A stretch of DNA of 42,690 nucleotides from Pseudomonadota bacterium (GCA_003242685.1 QGVD01000026.1:1-42690); one strand, 5' to 3'. Counted from the first letter of the stretch, positions 27,502 through 36,108 are shown. A program made the numbers and translations. The notes: a model not told the origin generated them from the sequence alone.

Positions 27502-28485
27502 TCAGGTCGCCCGCACGACCCGCTGGTCGATCGCGCCGAAGATGCTTTCGCCGCGCGGATCGAGCATCTCGATGCGCACGCGGTCGCCGAACCCGAGGAA
27601 ACCGGTGCGGGGCGCGCCGTGCTCGAGCGTCTCGAGCATGCGGCGCTCGGCAAGGCACGACGAGCCGCGGCTGCGGTCGTAGTTCGAGACGGTGCCCGAG
27701 CCGAGGATCGTTCCGGCGCCGAGGCGGCGCGTCTTCGTCACGTGCGCGATGAGATCGAAGAAGCTGAAGGTCATGTCCGTGCCTGCGTCCGGCCGACCGA
27801 GAAGCTCGCCGTTGACGTGGCTCAGGAGCGGCAGGTGCACCTTGCCGTCACGCCAGTGCTCGCCGAGCTCGTCGGGTGTGACGGCCACGGGCGAGAACGC
27901 CGTCGCGGGCTTGCTCTGGTAGAAGCCGAAGCCCTTGGCGAGCTCGGACGGAATGAGATTGCGCAGACTCCAGTCGTTGACGAGCACGAGGAGCTTCACG
28001 TGCGATGCCGCTTCCGCCGCCGTGGTGCCGAGGGGCACGTCGTCCGTGATGACGGCGACTTCCGCCTCGAGATCGATGCCGTGCTCTTCAGAGACGAAAG
28101 GCGCGTCGTCGGTCGGCCCGAGCAGATCGTCCGAGCCGCCCTGGTACACGAGCGGATCCGTCCAGAAGGATTCCGGAAGCTCCGCGCCGCGCGCCTTGCG
28201 CACGAGCTCGACGTGATTCACGTAGGCGCTGCCGTCCACCCACTGATAGGCGCGCGGCAGCGGAGCGGCGCACTGGTGAGGATCGAAAGGCCGGGTATCG
28301 GGCAGCTTGCCGCGTTCCAGCTCGTTGGCGGCGGCGCGCAGCAGCGGCTCGACGGTGCTCCAGTCGTCGAGCGCACGCTGCAGCGTCGGCGCGATGTGCG
28401 GCACGGGAGCGCACGTGCGCAACGCGCGGTCGACCACCACGAGCGTGCCGTCGCGGCCTCCCGCACGCAGGGTGGCGAGCTTCAT
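27502..28485 (-). CDS. Fumarylacetoacetate hydrolase family protein
   Basis: This 327-residue enzyme belongs to the FAH superfamily. The acidic metal-site cluster is HGIDLEAEVAVI (Glu140, Glu142) with Asp171 in LVNDWSLRNL. The GFGFYQSKPATAFSPV loop and the GTILGSGTVSN end segment are also typical. By context it hydrolyses fumarylacetoacetate to fumarate and acetoacetate, the last step of homogentisate breakdown. Its ATG at 28485 overlaps the hmgA stop codon by four bases (ATGA junction), so the two are translationally coupled. No maleylacetoacetate isomerase gene is present in the window; it must lie elsewhere, or the maleyl compound is processed differently. Confidence 0.93.
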   Translation of the reverse strand: MKLATLRAGGRDGTLVVVDRALRTCAPVPHIAPTLQRALDDWSTVEPLLRAAANELERGKLPDTRPFDPHQCAAPLPRAYQWVDGSAYVNHVELVRKARGAELPESFWTDPLVYQGGSDDLLGPTDDAPFVSEEHGIDLEAEVAVITDDVPLGTTAAEAASHVKLLVLVNDWSLRNLIPSELAKGFGFYQSKPATAFSPVAVTPDELGEHWRDGKVHLPLLSHVNGELLGRPDAGTDMTFSFFDLIAHVTKTRRLGAGTILGSGTVSNYDRSRGSSCLAERRMLETLEHGAPRTGFLGFGDRVRIEMLDPRGESIFGAIDQRVVRAT

Positions 28486-29639
28486 GGCGATCGCGGCGCG
28501 GCGGTTCTGCTGTCCGCCGGCTTCCAGCTGTCGACGTAGCCGTCCCATTCGACGGCGCGGGCCGCATCGCCGATCTCGAGCGCATCGCGCGTGTCGATCA
28601 TCACCGCGATCTCGTCGGTTCCCGGCTTCGGCTGCTCGAGCATGTTCCGCAGCGCTTTGGGGTGCGGCCCGTGCGTGAACCCGCAGGGATGGAGCGTCAG
28701 CATGCCGGGCCGGATGTCGTCGCGCGAGAAGAAGTTTCCCGCGTGATAGAAGATGACCTCGTCGTAATCGTCGTTGCTGTGGAAGAACGGCACCTTGAGC
28801 GCGCCCGGATCGGACTCGAAGGGGCGCGGCACGAACGTGCACACGACGAAGCGATCGGCGACGAAGGTCGTGTGCGCCGACGGCGGCAAGTGATAGCGGT
28901 GACTCATGAGCGGCCGGATGTCGCGCACGTTGATGCGGCACACCGAGAGATCGCCGTGCCAGCCCACCGCATCGAGCGGATTGAACGGGAAGGTGACCGT
29001 CGAGATCTGCCCGCGGCGCTTGACGCGCACGCGCCAGGTCGCGCTGTCGCTCTGCTGCGCGCGGAAGGCATCGTCGATCCGCGGCACGTCGAGCATGGCC
29101 GGATCGAAGATCGCGTGATGGCCCACGAGTCCCTTCTCGGGCAGCGTGAAGCTGGAGCTCGTCGCCTCGACGAGCAGCGCGGCGAGAGGCTCGCGCAGCT
29201 CGAGCCTCCACATCGTGCCGCGCGGCAGGACCACGTAGTCGCCCTGCTCGATGGCGAGATGCCCGAAGTCGCAGTACAGCTCGCCCGCGCCGCGATGCAC
29301 GAACACGAGCTCGTCGCCGTCCGCGTTGCGCACGAGGTGGTCCATGTTTCCGTTCGCGCACCAGAAACGGATGCGCACGGAGCCGTTGTAGAGGATCTCG
29401 GGCGCGTCCCAGGGCGAGGCCGCCGCGCGATCGAGGCGGTTCAGGTCGAAGGCGTGCGGACGCAGCGGGCCTTCGAAGCTCGTCCAGCCCGTGGGCGGAT
29501 GGCGGTGGTAGAGGTGCGCGGCCGGGCCGAAGAAGCCTTCCTTGCTGATCTCGCGCTCGTACGTGCCCGGCGGCAGGTCGGCATGCGCCTGACGCGATGC
29601 CGTGCCCTCGAGCCGCGGAAAACTGATGTAGCGCTTCAT
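28482..29639 (-). CDS. hmgA: Homogentisate 1,2-dioxygenase
   Basis: This 385-residue non-haem iron dioxygenase opens the ring of homogentisate to maleylacetoacetate in tyrosine and phenylalanine catabolism. ATG 29639 begins MKRYISFPRLEGTASRQAHADLPPGTYERE. The cupin core carries iron-ligand candidates His287 with Asp293/Glu294 in FFHSNDDYDEVIFYH and His323 in HPCGFTHGPHP. The protein is of the shorter bacterial type (about 385 rather than 430-445 residues). A perfect palindrome lies 27 bp upstream of the start and likely controls the operon. It is the first gene of the hmgA-FAH unit. An activity on a related gentisate-type substrate cannot be excluded. Confidence 0.93.
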   Translation of the reverse strand: MKRYISFPRLEGTASRQAHADLPPGTYEREISKEGFFGPAAHLYHRHPPTGWTSFEGPLRPHAFDLNRLDRAAASPWDAPEILYNGSVRIRFWCANGNMDHLVRNADGDELVFVHRGAGELYCDFGHLAIEQGDYVVLPRGTMWRLELREPLAALLVEATSSSFTLPEKGLVGHHAIFDPAMLDVPRIDDAFRAQQSDSATWRVRVKRRGQISTVTFPFNPLDAVGWHGDLSVCRINVRDIRPLMSHRYHLPPSAHTTFVADRFVVCTFVPRPFESDPGALKVPFFHSNDDYDEVIFYHAGNFFSRDDIRPGMLTLHPCGFTHGPHPKALRNMLEQPKPGTDEIAVMIDTRDALEIGDAARAVEWDGYVDSWKPADSRTAAPRSP

Positions 29640-29665
29640 GGCGGTTCCCCGGCGCGGTCGGACAG

Positions 29666-29685
29666 ATAGTTTCAAATGAAACTAT
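29666..29685. promoter_or_regulatory. Perfect palindromic operator upstream of hmgA
   Basis: A perfect inverted repeat, half-site ATAGTTTCA with a two-base AA centre and its complement TGAAACTAT, lies 27-46 bp upstream of the hmgA start. It is AT-rich within GC-rich DNA. Symmetric 18-20 bp sites of this form are typical for MarR-, TetR- and GntR-type dimers. No regulator gene is adjacent, so the protein is unknown. The position near the start favours repression that is relieved by homogentisate or another pathway intermediate. Confidence 0.75.
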
Positions 29686-29792
29686 AGGGCCGGCCCCGGT
29701 CTCTGGCAAGAAAACGCACGGAACCGCGGCCGGTGAAGTGCCGTCCGGCGGAAGACGCAGGGTGTGGCGGACTCGAGCGGTCCGGCCGCGCC

Positions 29793-30005
29793 TTACATGA
29801 AGCCGTTCAGGCGTTCGCCGAGATAGCTGACGAGGCCCGACGTGAGCGCGCTCACGACGAGAATGGCGACCTTGGAGCGGTGCTTCTTCCAGAAGCCCGG
29901 CGCGTCCTCGAGCAGCTCGTCGGCGACCTGGTCGAAGGCGCGGCCGAGGCGCTCGGCATGTGCAGGAAAGACGCGCAGCAGCGCGAGCGCGTATGCGACA
30001 AACAT
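29793..30005 (-). CDS. Small single-pass membrane protein
   Basis: This 70-residue protein starts at ATG 30005, with GGGGGT seven bases upstream. It has an amphipathic N-terminal half (VFPAHAERLGRAFDQVADELLEDAPGFWKKHR) and one C-terminal hydrophobic helix (VAILVVSALTSGLVSYL). I do not recognise a family. It sits alone between the hmgA operator region and the thiolase gene on the same strand, 128 bp after the thiolase stop. Confidence 0.6.
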   Translation of the reverse strand: MFVAYALALLRVFPAHAERLGRAFDQVADELLEDAPGFWKKHRSKVAILVVSALTSGLVSYLGERLNGFM

Positions 30006-30133
30006 TCGATGACCCCCGGCAATGGAGCCCCCGTCACGTGCGAACAGGGGGGCGCGACTCGAAACGCGCCGCATCATACACGCTGCCGCGTGCCCGGCAA
30101 TTTGTTGCAGATTGCGGACAACTCGGCGGGCGC

Positions 30134-31423
30134 CTAGCGCTCGAGGATCGCGGTGACGCCCATGCCTCCGGCGGCGCAGACGGAGATGAGGCCGCGCTTC
30201 GCGCCCGGCGTCGTCGCGAGGAGCTTGGCGAGCGTGGCGATCACGCGCGCGCCCGTCGCGGCGAAGGGGTGGCCGAGCGCGACGCTGCCGCCCTTCACGT
30301 TGAGCCTGCTGCGGTCGATGCTCCCGAGCGGACCCGGCAGTCCGAGCACGTCGCGGCAGTACTCCGGCGACTCCCAGGCCTTGAGCGTGCACAGGACCTG
30401 AGCGGCGAAGGCCTCGTGGATCTCGTAGTAGTCGAAATCCTGGAGCGTGAGCCCGGTGTCCTTCAGCATCGCGGGCACCGCGTAGGCCGGGGCCATCAGC
30501 AGGCCTTCCTTTCCGCTCGCGAAATCCACGGCCCAGACCTTGGCCGCACGGAAGTAGGCGAGCACCGGGAGCTTCCGCCGCTCGGCCCACTCCTCCGAGG
30601 CGAGCAGCAGGGCGCTCGCGCCGTCCGTGAGGGGCGTGCTGTTGCCGGCCGTCAGTGTCCCCGAGCCGCTGAAGTCGAAGGCGGGCCGCAGCTTCGCCAG
30701 CTTCTCCGGCGTCGTGTCGGGCCGGATGTTGTTGTCCATCTTCAGGCCCTGATACGGGATCACCAGGTCGTCGTAGAAGCCTTCCTTCCACGCGGCGGCC
30801 GCGCGCATGTGGCTCTCGTACGCGAGAAGGTCCTGATCCTCGCGGGAGATCTTCCACGTCTTCACCATCTGCTCGGTGCTCTGTCCCATGGACAGACCCG
30901 TGCGCGGCTCGACGACGGCCGGCATCACCGGCTTGAAGTGCCGCGGCCGCAGGCCGAGCCACGGCGAGATCCGCTCTCCGAAGGTGCGCCCCCGGTAGCT
31001 CCGGAGCAGCAGCCGCTGGTACTCCTTCGGATAGGTGATCGGCGGGTCGCTGATCGAGTCGACGCCGCCCGCGATGCCCGCCTCGATCTGACCGAGCGCG
31101 ATCTTGTTGGCGATGAGGACGGCCGCCTCGATGCTCGTCGCGCAGGCGCGCTGCAGATCGACGCCCGGCGTCTGCGGATCGAGTCCCGAACCGAGCACAC
31201 ACTCGCGCACGAGGTTGTAGTCGCTCGAGTGCTTGATGACCGCGCCGCCGGCCACGTCGCCGAGCCGCACGCCGTGCAGGCCGAAACGGTCGACCAGCCC
31301 GCGGAACGCGGCGGTCAGCATGTCCTGGTTGCCGACGTTCGCATACGCGGTGTGTGCGCGTGCGAACGGAATGCGGATGCCGCCGACGATGGCGACGCGC
31401 CTGACGGACGAGCCGACGAGCAT
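30134..31423 (-). CDS. Acetyl-CoA C-acyltransferase (FadI-like thiolase)
   Basis: This 429-residue thiolase has the nucleophile Cys94 in LQRACATSIEA, the general-base His in YEIHEAFAAQV and the second Cys in ISVCAAGGMGVT, with the glycine-rich ends of the family. The length and the N-terminal sequence RRVAIVGGIRIPFARAHTAYA match FadI-type trifunctional-complex thiolases, which release acetyl-CoA in fatty acid beta-oxidation. ATG 31423 follows GGAGG by four bases. No FadJ partner is adjacent in the window. The acetoacetate made by homogentisate breakdown could also be used through thiolases, but that link is inference. Confidence 0.9.
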   Translation of the reverse strand: MLVGSSVRRVAIVGGIRIPFARAHTAYANVGNQDMLTAAFRGLVDRFGLHGVRLGDVAGGAVIKHSSDYNLVRECVLGSGLDPQTPGVDLQRACATSIEAAVLIANKIALGQIEAGIAGGVDSISDPPITYPKEYQRLLLRSYRGRTFGERISPWLGLRPRHFKPVMPAVVEPRTGLSMGQSTEQMVKTWKISREDQDLLAYESHMRAAAAWKEGFYDDLVIPYQGLKMDNNIRPDTTPEKLAKLRPAFDFSGSGTLTAGNSTPLTDGASALLLASEEWAERRKLPVLAYFRAAKVWAVDFASGKEGLLMAPAYAVPAMLKDTGLTLQDFDYYEIHEAFAAQVLCTLKAWESPEYCRDVLGLPGPLGSIDRSRLNVKGGSVALGHPFAATGARVIATLAKLLATTPGAKRGLISVCAAGGMGVTAILER

Positions 31424-31526
31424 GGAGCCTCCTGCCGGAGCTGACAGTCTGGGGCGGACAGTCTACAGGTCCGGAGGCGGGCTTTGACGGGTGGTGCGGC
31501 GACGGCGCGTACGGGGGCGCAGGACT

Positions 31527-31910
31527 TCAGTCGTAGTCGTATGCCTCGCGAGGGAGGCGCTCGGGGCGCTGCGATTCGCGGAAGCCGTAGCCGAGCGTGT
31601 CGACCTCGACGACCAGCCCGTCCTCGAAGCGCACGCGGCGCATGAGCTTGTTCGGCCCGAGGTTGTAGATCCAGAACTCGACCGGGATCTCCACGAGGTC
31701 GCTGCCGACGAAGAACGGGCGGCCCCGCAGCCAGACGACGGGACGGCGCCACACGGAGCGGCGATCGATCTCCGTCGGCTCGCCGCACTTGGCGAGCACG
31801 GCGGAGCGGGTGTCTCCCTTGCTGACGAGCTGCGTGCCGCAGCGGAACGCGTGCGCCGGCAGCGCGAGCGCGAGACCGGAAACGAGCAGCACGGCGGCCC
31901 ATGCCTTCAT
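31527..31910 (-). CDS. DUF2845 exported protein
   Basis: This 127-residue protein has a signal peptide (AAVLLVSGLALALPAHAF, cleavage near AHA-F). It continues FRCGTQLVSKGDTRSAVLAKCGEPTEIDRR, the pattern of the DUF2845 family with its two conserved cysteines. It ends with a beta-rich region (VEFWIYNLGPNKLMRRVRFEDGLVVEVDTLGYG). The function is unknown. ATG 31910 is chosen over an in-frame start at 31946, which would extend the signal region. Confidence 0.8.
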   Translation of the reverse strand: MKAWAAVLLVSGLALALPAHAFRCGTQLVSKGDTRSAVLAKCGEPTEIDRRSVWRRPVVWLRGRPFFVGSDLVEIPVEFWIYNLGPNKLMRRVRFEDGLVVEVDTLGYGFRESQRPERLPREAYDYD

Positions 31911-31984
31911 GCCATCGACCCTACTCCCGCCGTGCTGAACAGGCAATGAACCGGAACGGTACTCATGATCCGGAGTCGTCGCTC

Positions 31985-32683
31985 ATGAGCGTGCAACGCG
32001 CTGCGGGAACCCTGCTGCCCGGCCTGCCGAGGGTACGGTCCTCCGTGCCGGGGGAAGTAAGGCCTCCGCGGCTCGGGCTGCGGCGTATGCTCGCCGCGCT
32101 GCTGAGCGGTGCGGCGCTCGCGGCCGCCGGTTACGCCTCCGCCCAGGAGTGGAGCCCGGATGCCCGCGAGCTCGCCCGCCTGGAGCGCGGTGAGATCCTC
32201 GTGCAGGCGCTCGAGAGTGAGCGCGGATCGACGGAGTTCCGCGCCGCCGTTCGCATCGATGCGCCGGCCGGCCGCGTGTTCGGCGTCATGACCGACTGTG
32301 CGGCGGCACTCGAATACGTGCCGCACCTCGATCGCTGTCAGGTGCTCGAGACCGCCGTGGACGGCTCATGGCAACTGATCGAGCACGAGGTCGACTACGG
32401 CTGGTACGCGCCCCGCATGCGCTACGTGTTCCGCGCGCGATACGACCCCAACGAGCGCATCCGCATCGAAGGCGTGCGCGGCGATCTGCGCACGAACGAG
32501 GGTCTGTGGGAGCTGCGTCCGGCCGGGGATGCTGCGACGGCCACGATCGTCGTCTACCGGGCGCATGCGGCGCCACGGTTGCCGGTACCGGGTCGACTGA
32601 TGCGAGTCACGCTGCAGCGCGACCTGCCCGAGATGCTGAGGCGGCTGCGCACGCTGTGCGAATCGCAGGCACCGCTGTCGTGA
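31985..32683 (+). CDS. Exported SRPBCC/START-like protein
   Basis: This encodes 232 residues from ATG 31985 (GGAG nine bases upstream). A leader of about 34 residues precedes a hydrophobic segment (RRMLAALLSGAALAAAGYASAQ) ending in a signal cleavage site near AQ-E; the unusual length of the leader makes the start uncertain. The mature part has a START/polyketide-cyclase fold pattern: VRIDAPAGRVFGVMTDCAAALEYVPHLDRCQVLE, EHEVDYGWYAPRMRYVFRARYDP, and TIVVYRAHAAPRLPVPGRLMRVTLQRDLPEMLRRL. Such folds bind a hydrophobic ligand. The ligand is unknown. It is convergent with the phosphorylase gene. Confidence 0.75.
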   Translation: MSVQRAAGTLLPGLPRVRSSVPGEVRPPRLGLRRMLAALLSGAALAAAGYASAQEWSPDARELARLERGEILVQALESERGSTEFRAAVRIDAPAGRVFGVMTDCAAALEYVPHLDRCQVLETAVDGSWQLIEHEVDYGWYAPRMRYVFRARYDPNERIRIEGVRGDLRTNEGLWELRPAGDAATATIVVYRAHAAPRLPVPGRLMRVTLQRDLPEMLRRLRTLCESQAPLS

Positions 32684-32702
32684 CGCATGGGGACGCGCCG
32701 CG

Positions 32703-33548
32703 TCAGCTCGAAAGGAAATCCACCAGCGCGCGCTGCTCTTCGGTCATTCTCTCGCGCGGCGTGACGATCGCACCGCGAAGCGTATGGCGGCACGGCCGCG
32801 ACTCGTCGTCGCTGTATCCGGCCACGACGCGCACGAGGAGCTGCTGCACGCGCGCGAGGTTCTCATGGAACATGGCCATCGCGGTCTCCGCAGCGACGTG
32901 CTGCGCGGGATCGTCCATCCAGCAGTCGTAGTCGGTCACGACGGCGATCGTGCAGTAGCCGAGCTGCGCCTCGCACGCGAGGAAGGCTTCGGGGACGTTC
33001 GTCATGCCGACGATGTCGGCGCCCGCCGAGCGCAGGAAGAAGCTCTCCGCGCGCGTGCCGAACCGCGGCCCTTCGACGCACGCGTAGGTCTTTTCCTCGT
33101 GCACCATCAGTCCCATCCCGCGTGCCGCTTCCGCGATGAGGCGCGCGGTCGCGCGGCACGTCGGCTGCGCCGTCGAGACGTGGGCGACGAGGCCTCGGCC
33201 GAAGAAGGTCGCCGCGCGCACTCCGCGGGTGAAGTCGATGTACTGTGCGGGCAGCGCGAGGTCGCCGGGGCGGATCTCCTCGCGCAGGCTCCCGACGGCC
33301 GACACGCCGACGATGGTGCGCACGCCCACGCTCTTGAGCGCCCACACGTTGGCGCGGTAGTTGATCTCGCCCGGAAGCAGCTCGTGATTGACGCCGTGCC
33401 GCGCGAGGAATGCCACGCTCCGGCCGCCGAGCGTACCGAGGACAATCGGCGCGGAAGGCGCTCCGAAAGGCGTGTCCACGCTGCGGGTCTCCGTGACCTG
33501 CAGCTCGTCCATTCGGTAGAGCCCGGTACCTCCGATGATTCCGATCAT
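32703..33548 (-). CDS. mtnP: S-methyl-5'-thioadenosine phosphorylase
   Basis: This 281-residue purine phosphorylase cleaves methylthioadenosine to methylthioribose-1-phosphate and adenine, recycling the by-product of polyamine synthesis. ATG 33548 begins MIGIIGGTGLY, the phosphate-site glycine loop. RHGVNHELLPGEINYRANVWALKSVGV (about 72-98) is the family signature. TDYDCW near residue 220 supports the adenosine-type specificity over the inosine-type branch. It is convergent with the SRPBCC gene (19-bp gap). Confidence 0.9.
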   Translation of the reverse strand: MIGIIGGTGLYRMDELQVTETRSVDTPFGAPSAPIVLGTLGGRSVAFLARHGVNHELLPGEINYRANVWALKSVGVRTIVGVSAVGSLREEIRPGDLALPAQYIDFTRGVRAATFFGRGLVAHVSTAQPTCRATARLIAEAARGMGLMVHEEKTYACVEGPRFGTRAESFFLRSAGADIVGMTNVPEAFLACEAQLGYCTIAVVTDYDCWMDDPAQHVAAETAMAMFHENLARVQQLLVRVVAGYSDDESRPCRHTLRGAIVTPRERMTEEQRALVDFLSS

Positions 33549-33699
33549 GCTGCACCCGTTCGTCGGCCTGCGGAAAACCCGCGGAAACAAGGGCGCGCGA
33601 AGCGCGCGCACCGCGGCACCCCATTTGCACGGGCGGCCCGCGTCGCGGCAAGATGCCTCAAAGAGCGTACCTGCAACAAGATCGAGAAGGGGCGATCGA

Positions 33700-33858
33700 G
33701 TGAGCGCAGAGACCTTTCCGTCGCCGAGCCCGCCGGAACGGCGGGACCGTGCGACGCGGATCGGTCATCCGGCCATCGGCGCGGCACGCCCCGCCGCGCG
33801 TCCGCGAGCTCCCGAAGCGCATGGGCACAGAGTGAAACGCGGAGCGTACGAGCCATGA
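33700..33858 (+). CDS. Possible small ORF coupled to the DUF962 gene
   Basis: This GTG-started frame of 52 residues is preceded by AAGGGG seven bases upstream. It ends with a TGA that overlaps the ATG of the next gene (ATGA junction), which suggests translational coupling. The product is rich in Pro, Arg and Ala (SPSPPERRDRATRIGHPA) and has no recognised domain. It sits in an otherwise empty 306-bp gap. The coding evidence is only the ribosome site and the overlap, so it may be spurious. Confidence 0.3.
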   Translation: MSAETFPSPSPPERRDRATRIGHPAIGAARPAARPRAPEAHGHRVKRGAYEP

Positions 33859-34190
33859 ACGAGATGAACGGGCGCGGCGACGGCGTACCCGCACGCTTCG
33901 AGTCGTTCCGCGACTTCTATCCTTTCTACCTGAAGGAACATTCGAACCGCACGTCGCGGCGCCTGCACGTGCTCGGAACTTCACTCGGCGTCGTGCTGCT
34001 CGGCGCGCTGCTGCTCGCTCGCCGCTGGGAGCTGCTGTGGCTGCCGTTCATCTGCGGCTACGGCTTCGCGTGGGTCGGGCATTTCTTCTTCGAGCACAAC
34101 CGGCCCGCCACCTTCCGATATCCCTTCTACAGTCTGCGCGGCGACTTCACGATGCTGCGCGACGTGCTGACGGGCCGGATTCCCTGGTAA
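33855..34190 (+). CDS. DUF962 (Mpo1-like) membrane protein
   Basis: This 111-residue protein begins with the family phrase FRDFYPFYLKEHSNRTSRRLHVLGT and has two or three hydrophobic segments (LGVVLLGALLLA; LLWLPFICGYGFAWVGHFFFEHNRPATFRYPFYSLRGDF). DUF962 proteins include yeast Mpo1, an iron-dependent dioxygenase of 2-hydroxy fatty acids; the conserved His of RLH and WVGHFFFEHNRP fit that metal-site pattern. The activity in bacteria is inferred. It precedes gshA by 5 bp, and the two are probably co-transcribed. Confidence 0.85.
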   Translation: MNEMNGRGDGVPARFESFRDFYPFYLKEHSNRTSRRLHVLGTSLGVVLLGALLLARRWELLWLPFICGYGFAWVGHFFFEHNRPATFRYPFYSLRGDFTMLRDVLTGRIPW

Positions 34191-34195
34191 CGCCG

Positions 34196-35782
34196 ATGCC
34201 ACGCTACGCGGTCGATCGCGTCTTCGAACGACGCCTGTCCGCGCTCGTCAACAGCGGCGAGCCCGAGATCCTGCAGGGCGGGCGCAAGGGCGTGGAAAAG
34301 GAGTCGCTGCGCGTCACTCCCGACGGGCGGATCGCGCAGACGCCGCACCCGCCCGCGCTCGGCTCAGCGCTCACGAACGAGCACATCACGACGGATTACT
34401 CCGAGGCGCTCATGGAGCTCGTCACGCCGACGTTCACGACGAGCTGGGAGCTGCTGCAGTACCTGCTCGATCTCCACCAGTTCGTGTACCGGCACCTCGG
34501 CGACGAGCTGCTGTGGGCGACCAGCATGCCATGTGCCATCGACGACGAGGCGAGCATCCCCATCGCACAGTATGGGTCGTCGAACGTCGGCCTCATGAAG
34601 ATGGTGTACCGGCGGGGCCTGGGGCTGCGCTACGGCCGCATCATGCAGGCCATCTCCGGCGTGCACTTCAACTACTCGTTTCCCGCGAGGTTCTGGGAGG
34701 CGTACGCCGACGTCTGCCGGTCGCGGGACAGGGGTCAGGGTTTCGTCTCCGCGCGCTACTTCGATCTCCTGCGCAACTACCGCAGGTACGGCTGGATCGT
34801 GCTGTATCTCTTCGGCGTGTCGCCGGTGGTCGACCGCTCCTTTCTCGCCGGCCGCGACGACGTGACCCTGCAGGACTACGGCACGAGCAGCGCGTACGAG
34901 CCTTATGCGACCTCGCTGCGCATGAGCGACATCGGGTACCGCAACCGCAATCAGGCCGGGCTCACGGTTTCGGTGAACAGCCTCGAGGAGTACGTGCGCG
35001 ACCTCACGCGCGCGATCATGACGCCACATCCGCCGTACGAGGCGCTCGGCGTGAAGGTGGGCGGCGAGTACCAGCAGCTCAACGCCAACATCCTGCAGAT
35101 CGAGAACGAGTACTACAGCTTCATCCGTCCGAAGCGCGTGGCGCGCCCGGGCGAGCGGCCCACGAAGGCGCTGCAGCGCGCCGGCGTCGAGTACGTCGAG
35201 GTGCGCGCGCTGGACGTGAGCGCCTTCGATCCCGTGGGCGTCAATCAGAACAAGCTGCGCTTCCTCGAGGCTTTCCTCGCATTGTGTCTTTTCAGGGACA
35301 GCCCACCCATAGGCGAGAGTGAGCAGGCTCTGCTCGACGAGAACCACCTGCTGGTCGCGCGGCGGGGGCGCGAGCCGGGGCTTCAGCTATGGCGTGACGG
35401 CCGCAGCGTCCCGATGGTGGAGTGGGCGCGCGAGCTTCTCGACCAGATGGTGGGGGTGTGCGAGGTGCTGGATGAAGGCGATCCTGTCCGGCCCTACGGG
35501 CAGGCGCTCGCGGCACAGGCCGCGAAGCTCGACGATGTGCGCCTGACGCCCTCGGCGCGCCTCATGGCGGAGCTGGAGAGCACCGGTGAGTCCTTCCGCG
35601 AGCTCGCCCTGCGCATGTCCGCAACGCACAAGGCCTATTTTCTCGACCTGTACGCCCCGAACCCCGCGCGGCTCGAGGAGCTCGCTGCGGAAGCCGAGGA
35701 GTCCCACTTGCGGCAGCGCGCCATCGAGGCGGCGGACACGATGAGCTTCGAGGAGTACGTGGCGCGCTATTTTGCGGACTAG
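34196..35782 (+). CDS. gshA: Glutamate-cysteine ligase
   Basis: This 528-residue enzyme makes gamma-glutamylcysteine, the first and rate-limiting step of glutathione synthesis. ATG 34196 lies 5 bp after the DUF962 stop. The N-terminal GRKGVEKESLRVTPDGRIAQTPHPPALGSALTNEHITTDYSEALMELVTP, with its acidic metal-binding glutamates, and the later VHFNYSF, GYRNRNQAGLTVSVNSLEEY and YVEVRALDVSAFDPVGVN are typical of the gammaproteobacterial type. The length is close to the 518-530 of known members. An open frame extends upstream but has no support. Confidence 0.95.
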   Translation: MPRYAVDRVFERRLSALVNSGEPEILQGGRKGVEKESLRVTPDGRIAQTPHPPALGSALTNEHITTDYSEALMELVTPTFTTSWELLQYLLDLHQFVYRHLGDELLWATSMPCAIDDEASIPIAQYGSSNVGLMKMVYRRGLGLRYGRIMQAISGVHFNYSFPARFWEAYADVCRSRDRGQGFVSARYFDLLRNYRRYGWIVLYLFGVSPVVDRSFLAGRDDVTLQDYGTSSAYEPYATSLRMSDIGYRNRNQAGLTVSVNSLEEYVRDLTRAIMTPHPPYEALGVKVGGEYQQLNANILQIENEYYSFIRPKRVARPGERPTKALQRAGVEYVEVRALDVSAFDPVGVNQNKLRFLEAFLALCLFRDSPPIGESEQALLDENHLLVARRGREPGLQLWRDGRSVPMVEWARELLDQMVGVCEVLDEGDPVRPYGQALAAQAAKLDDVRLTPSARLMAELESTGESFRELALRMSATHKAYFLDLYAPNPARLEELAAEAEESHLRQRAIEAADTMSFEEYVARYFAD

Positions 35783-35913
35783 TTCACAGGTCCCGAGCTG
35801 CGACGGGCTGCCGGCAGGTTTCCGGCGCACAATGGGGGCCGCCCGAGCTACAATCGACGTCCCTGCCGCTCAGGGAAGTTTGGCAACCAGAACAACAAGC
35901 CGGACGAGAAGCC

Positions 35914-36108
35914 ATGCTCAACAATCAGGATGAGCTCGTTACCTATCCGCGCCCACTCGTCGCCGCGAACGACGACGCCATTGATCCCGCGGCGCAGGCG
36001 CAAACGCCGGATCGCACCCGATCCGGAGGCTGGGATCCCTATGAGGTCTGGCGTACGCGCATCAAGGAAGCGGGCGATAGCGCTCGTCGCGAGCCGCGCG
36101 GTCCCTGA
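35914..36108 (+). CDS. Small hypothetical protein
   Basis: This 64-residue protein starts at ATG 35914 with a GGACGAG purine stretch five bases upstream. It is hydrophilic and probably disordered, and ends in a motif GGWDPYEVWRTRIKEA. It has no signal or membrane segment. It lies 33 bp upstream of the GGDEF gene on the same strand, so the two may be co-transcribed. I do not recognise the family. Confidence 0.55.
   Translation: MLNNQDELVTYPRPLVAANDDAIDPAAQAQTPDRTRSGGWDPYEVWRTRIKEAGDSARREPRGP

Noticed and set aside
35849..35854. TACAAT, -10-like hexamer upstream of the small ORF at 35914
   Set aside because: No acceptable -35 element at 16-18 bp spacing. A similar TACAAT at 42637-42642 also lacks one.
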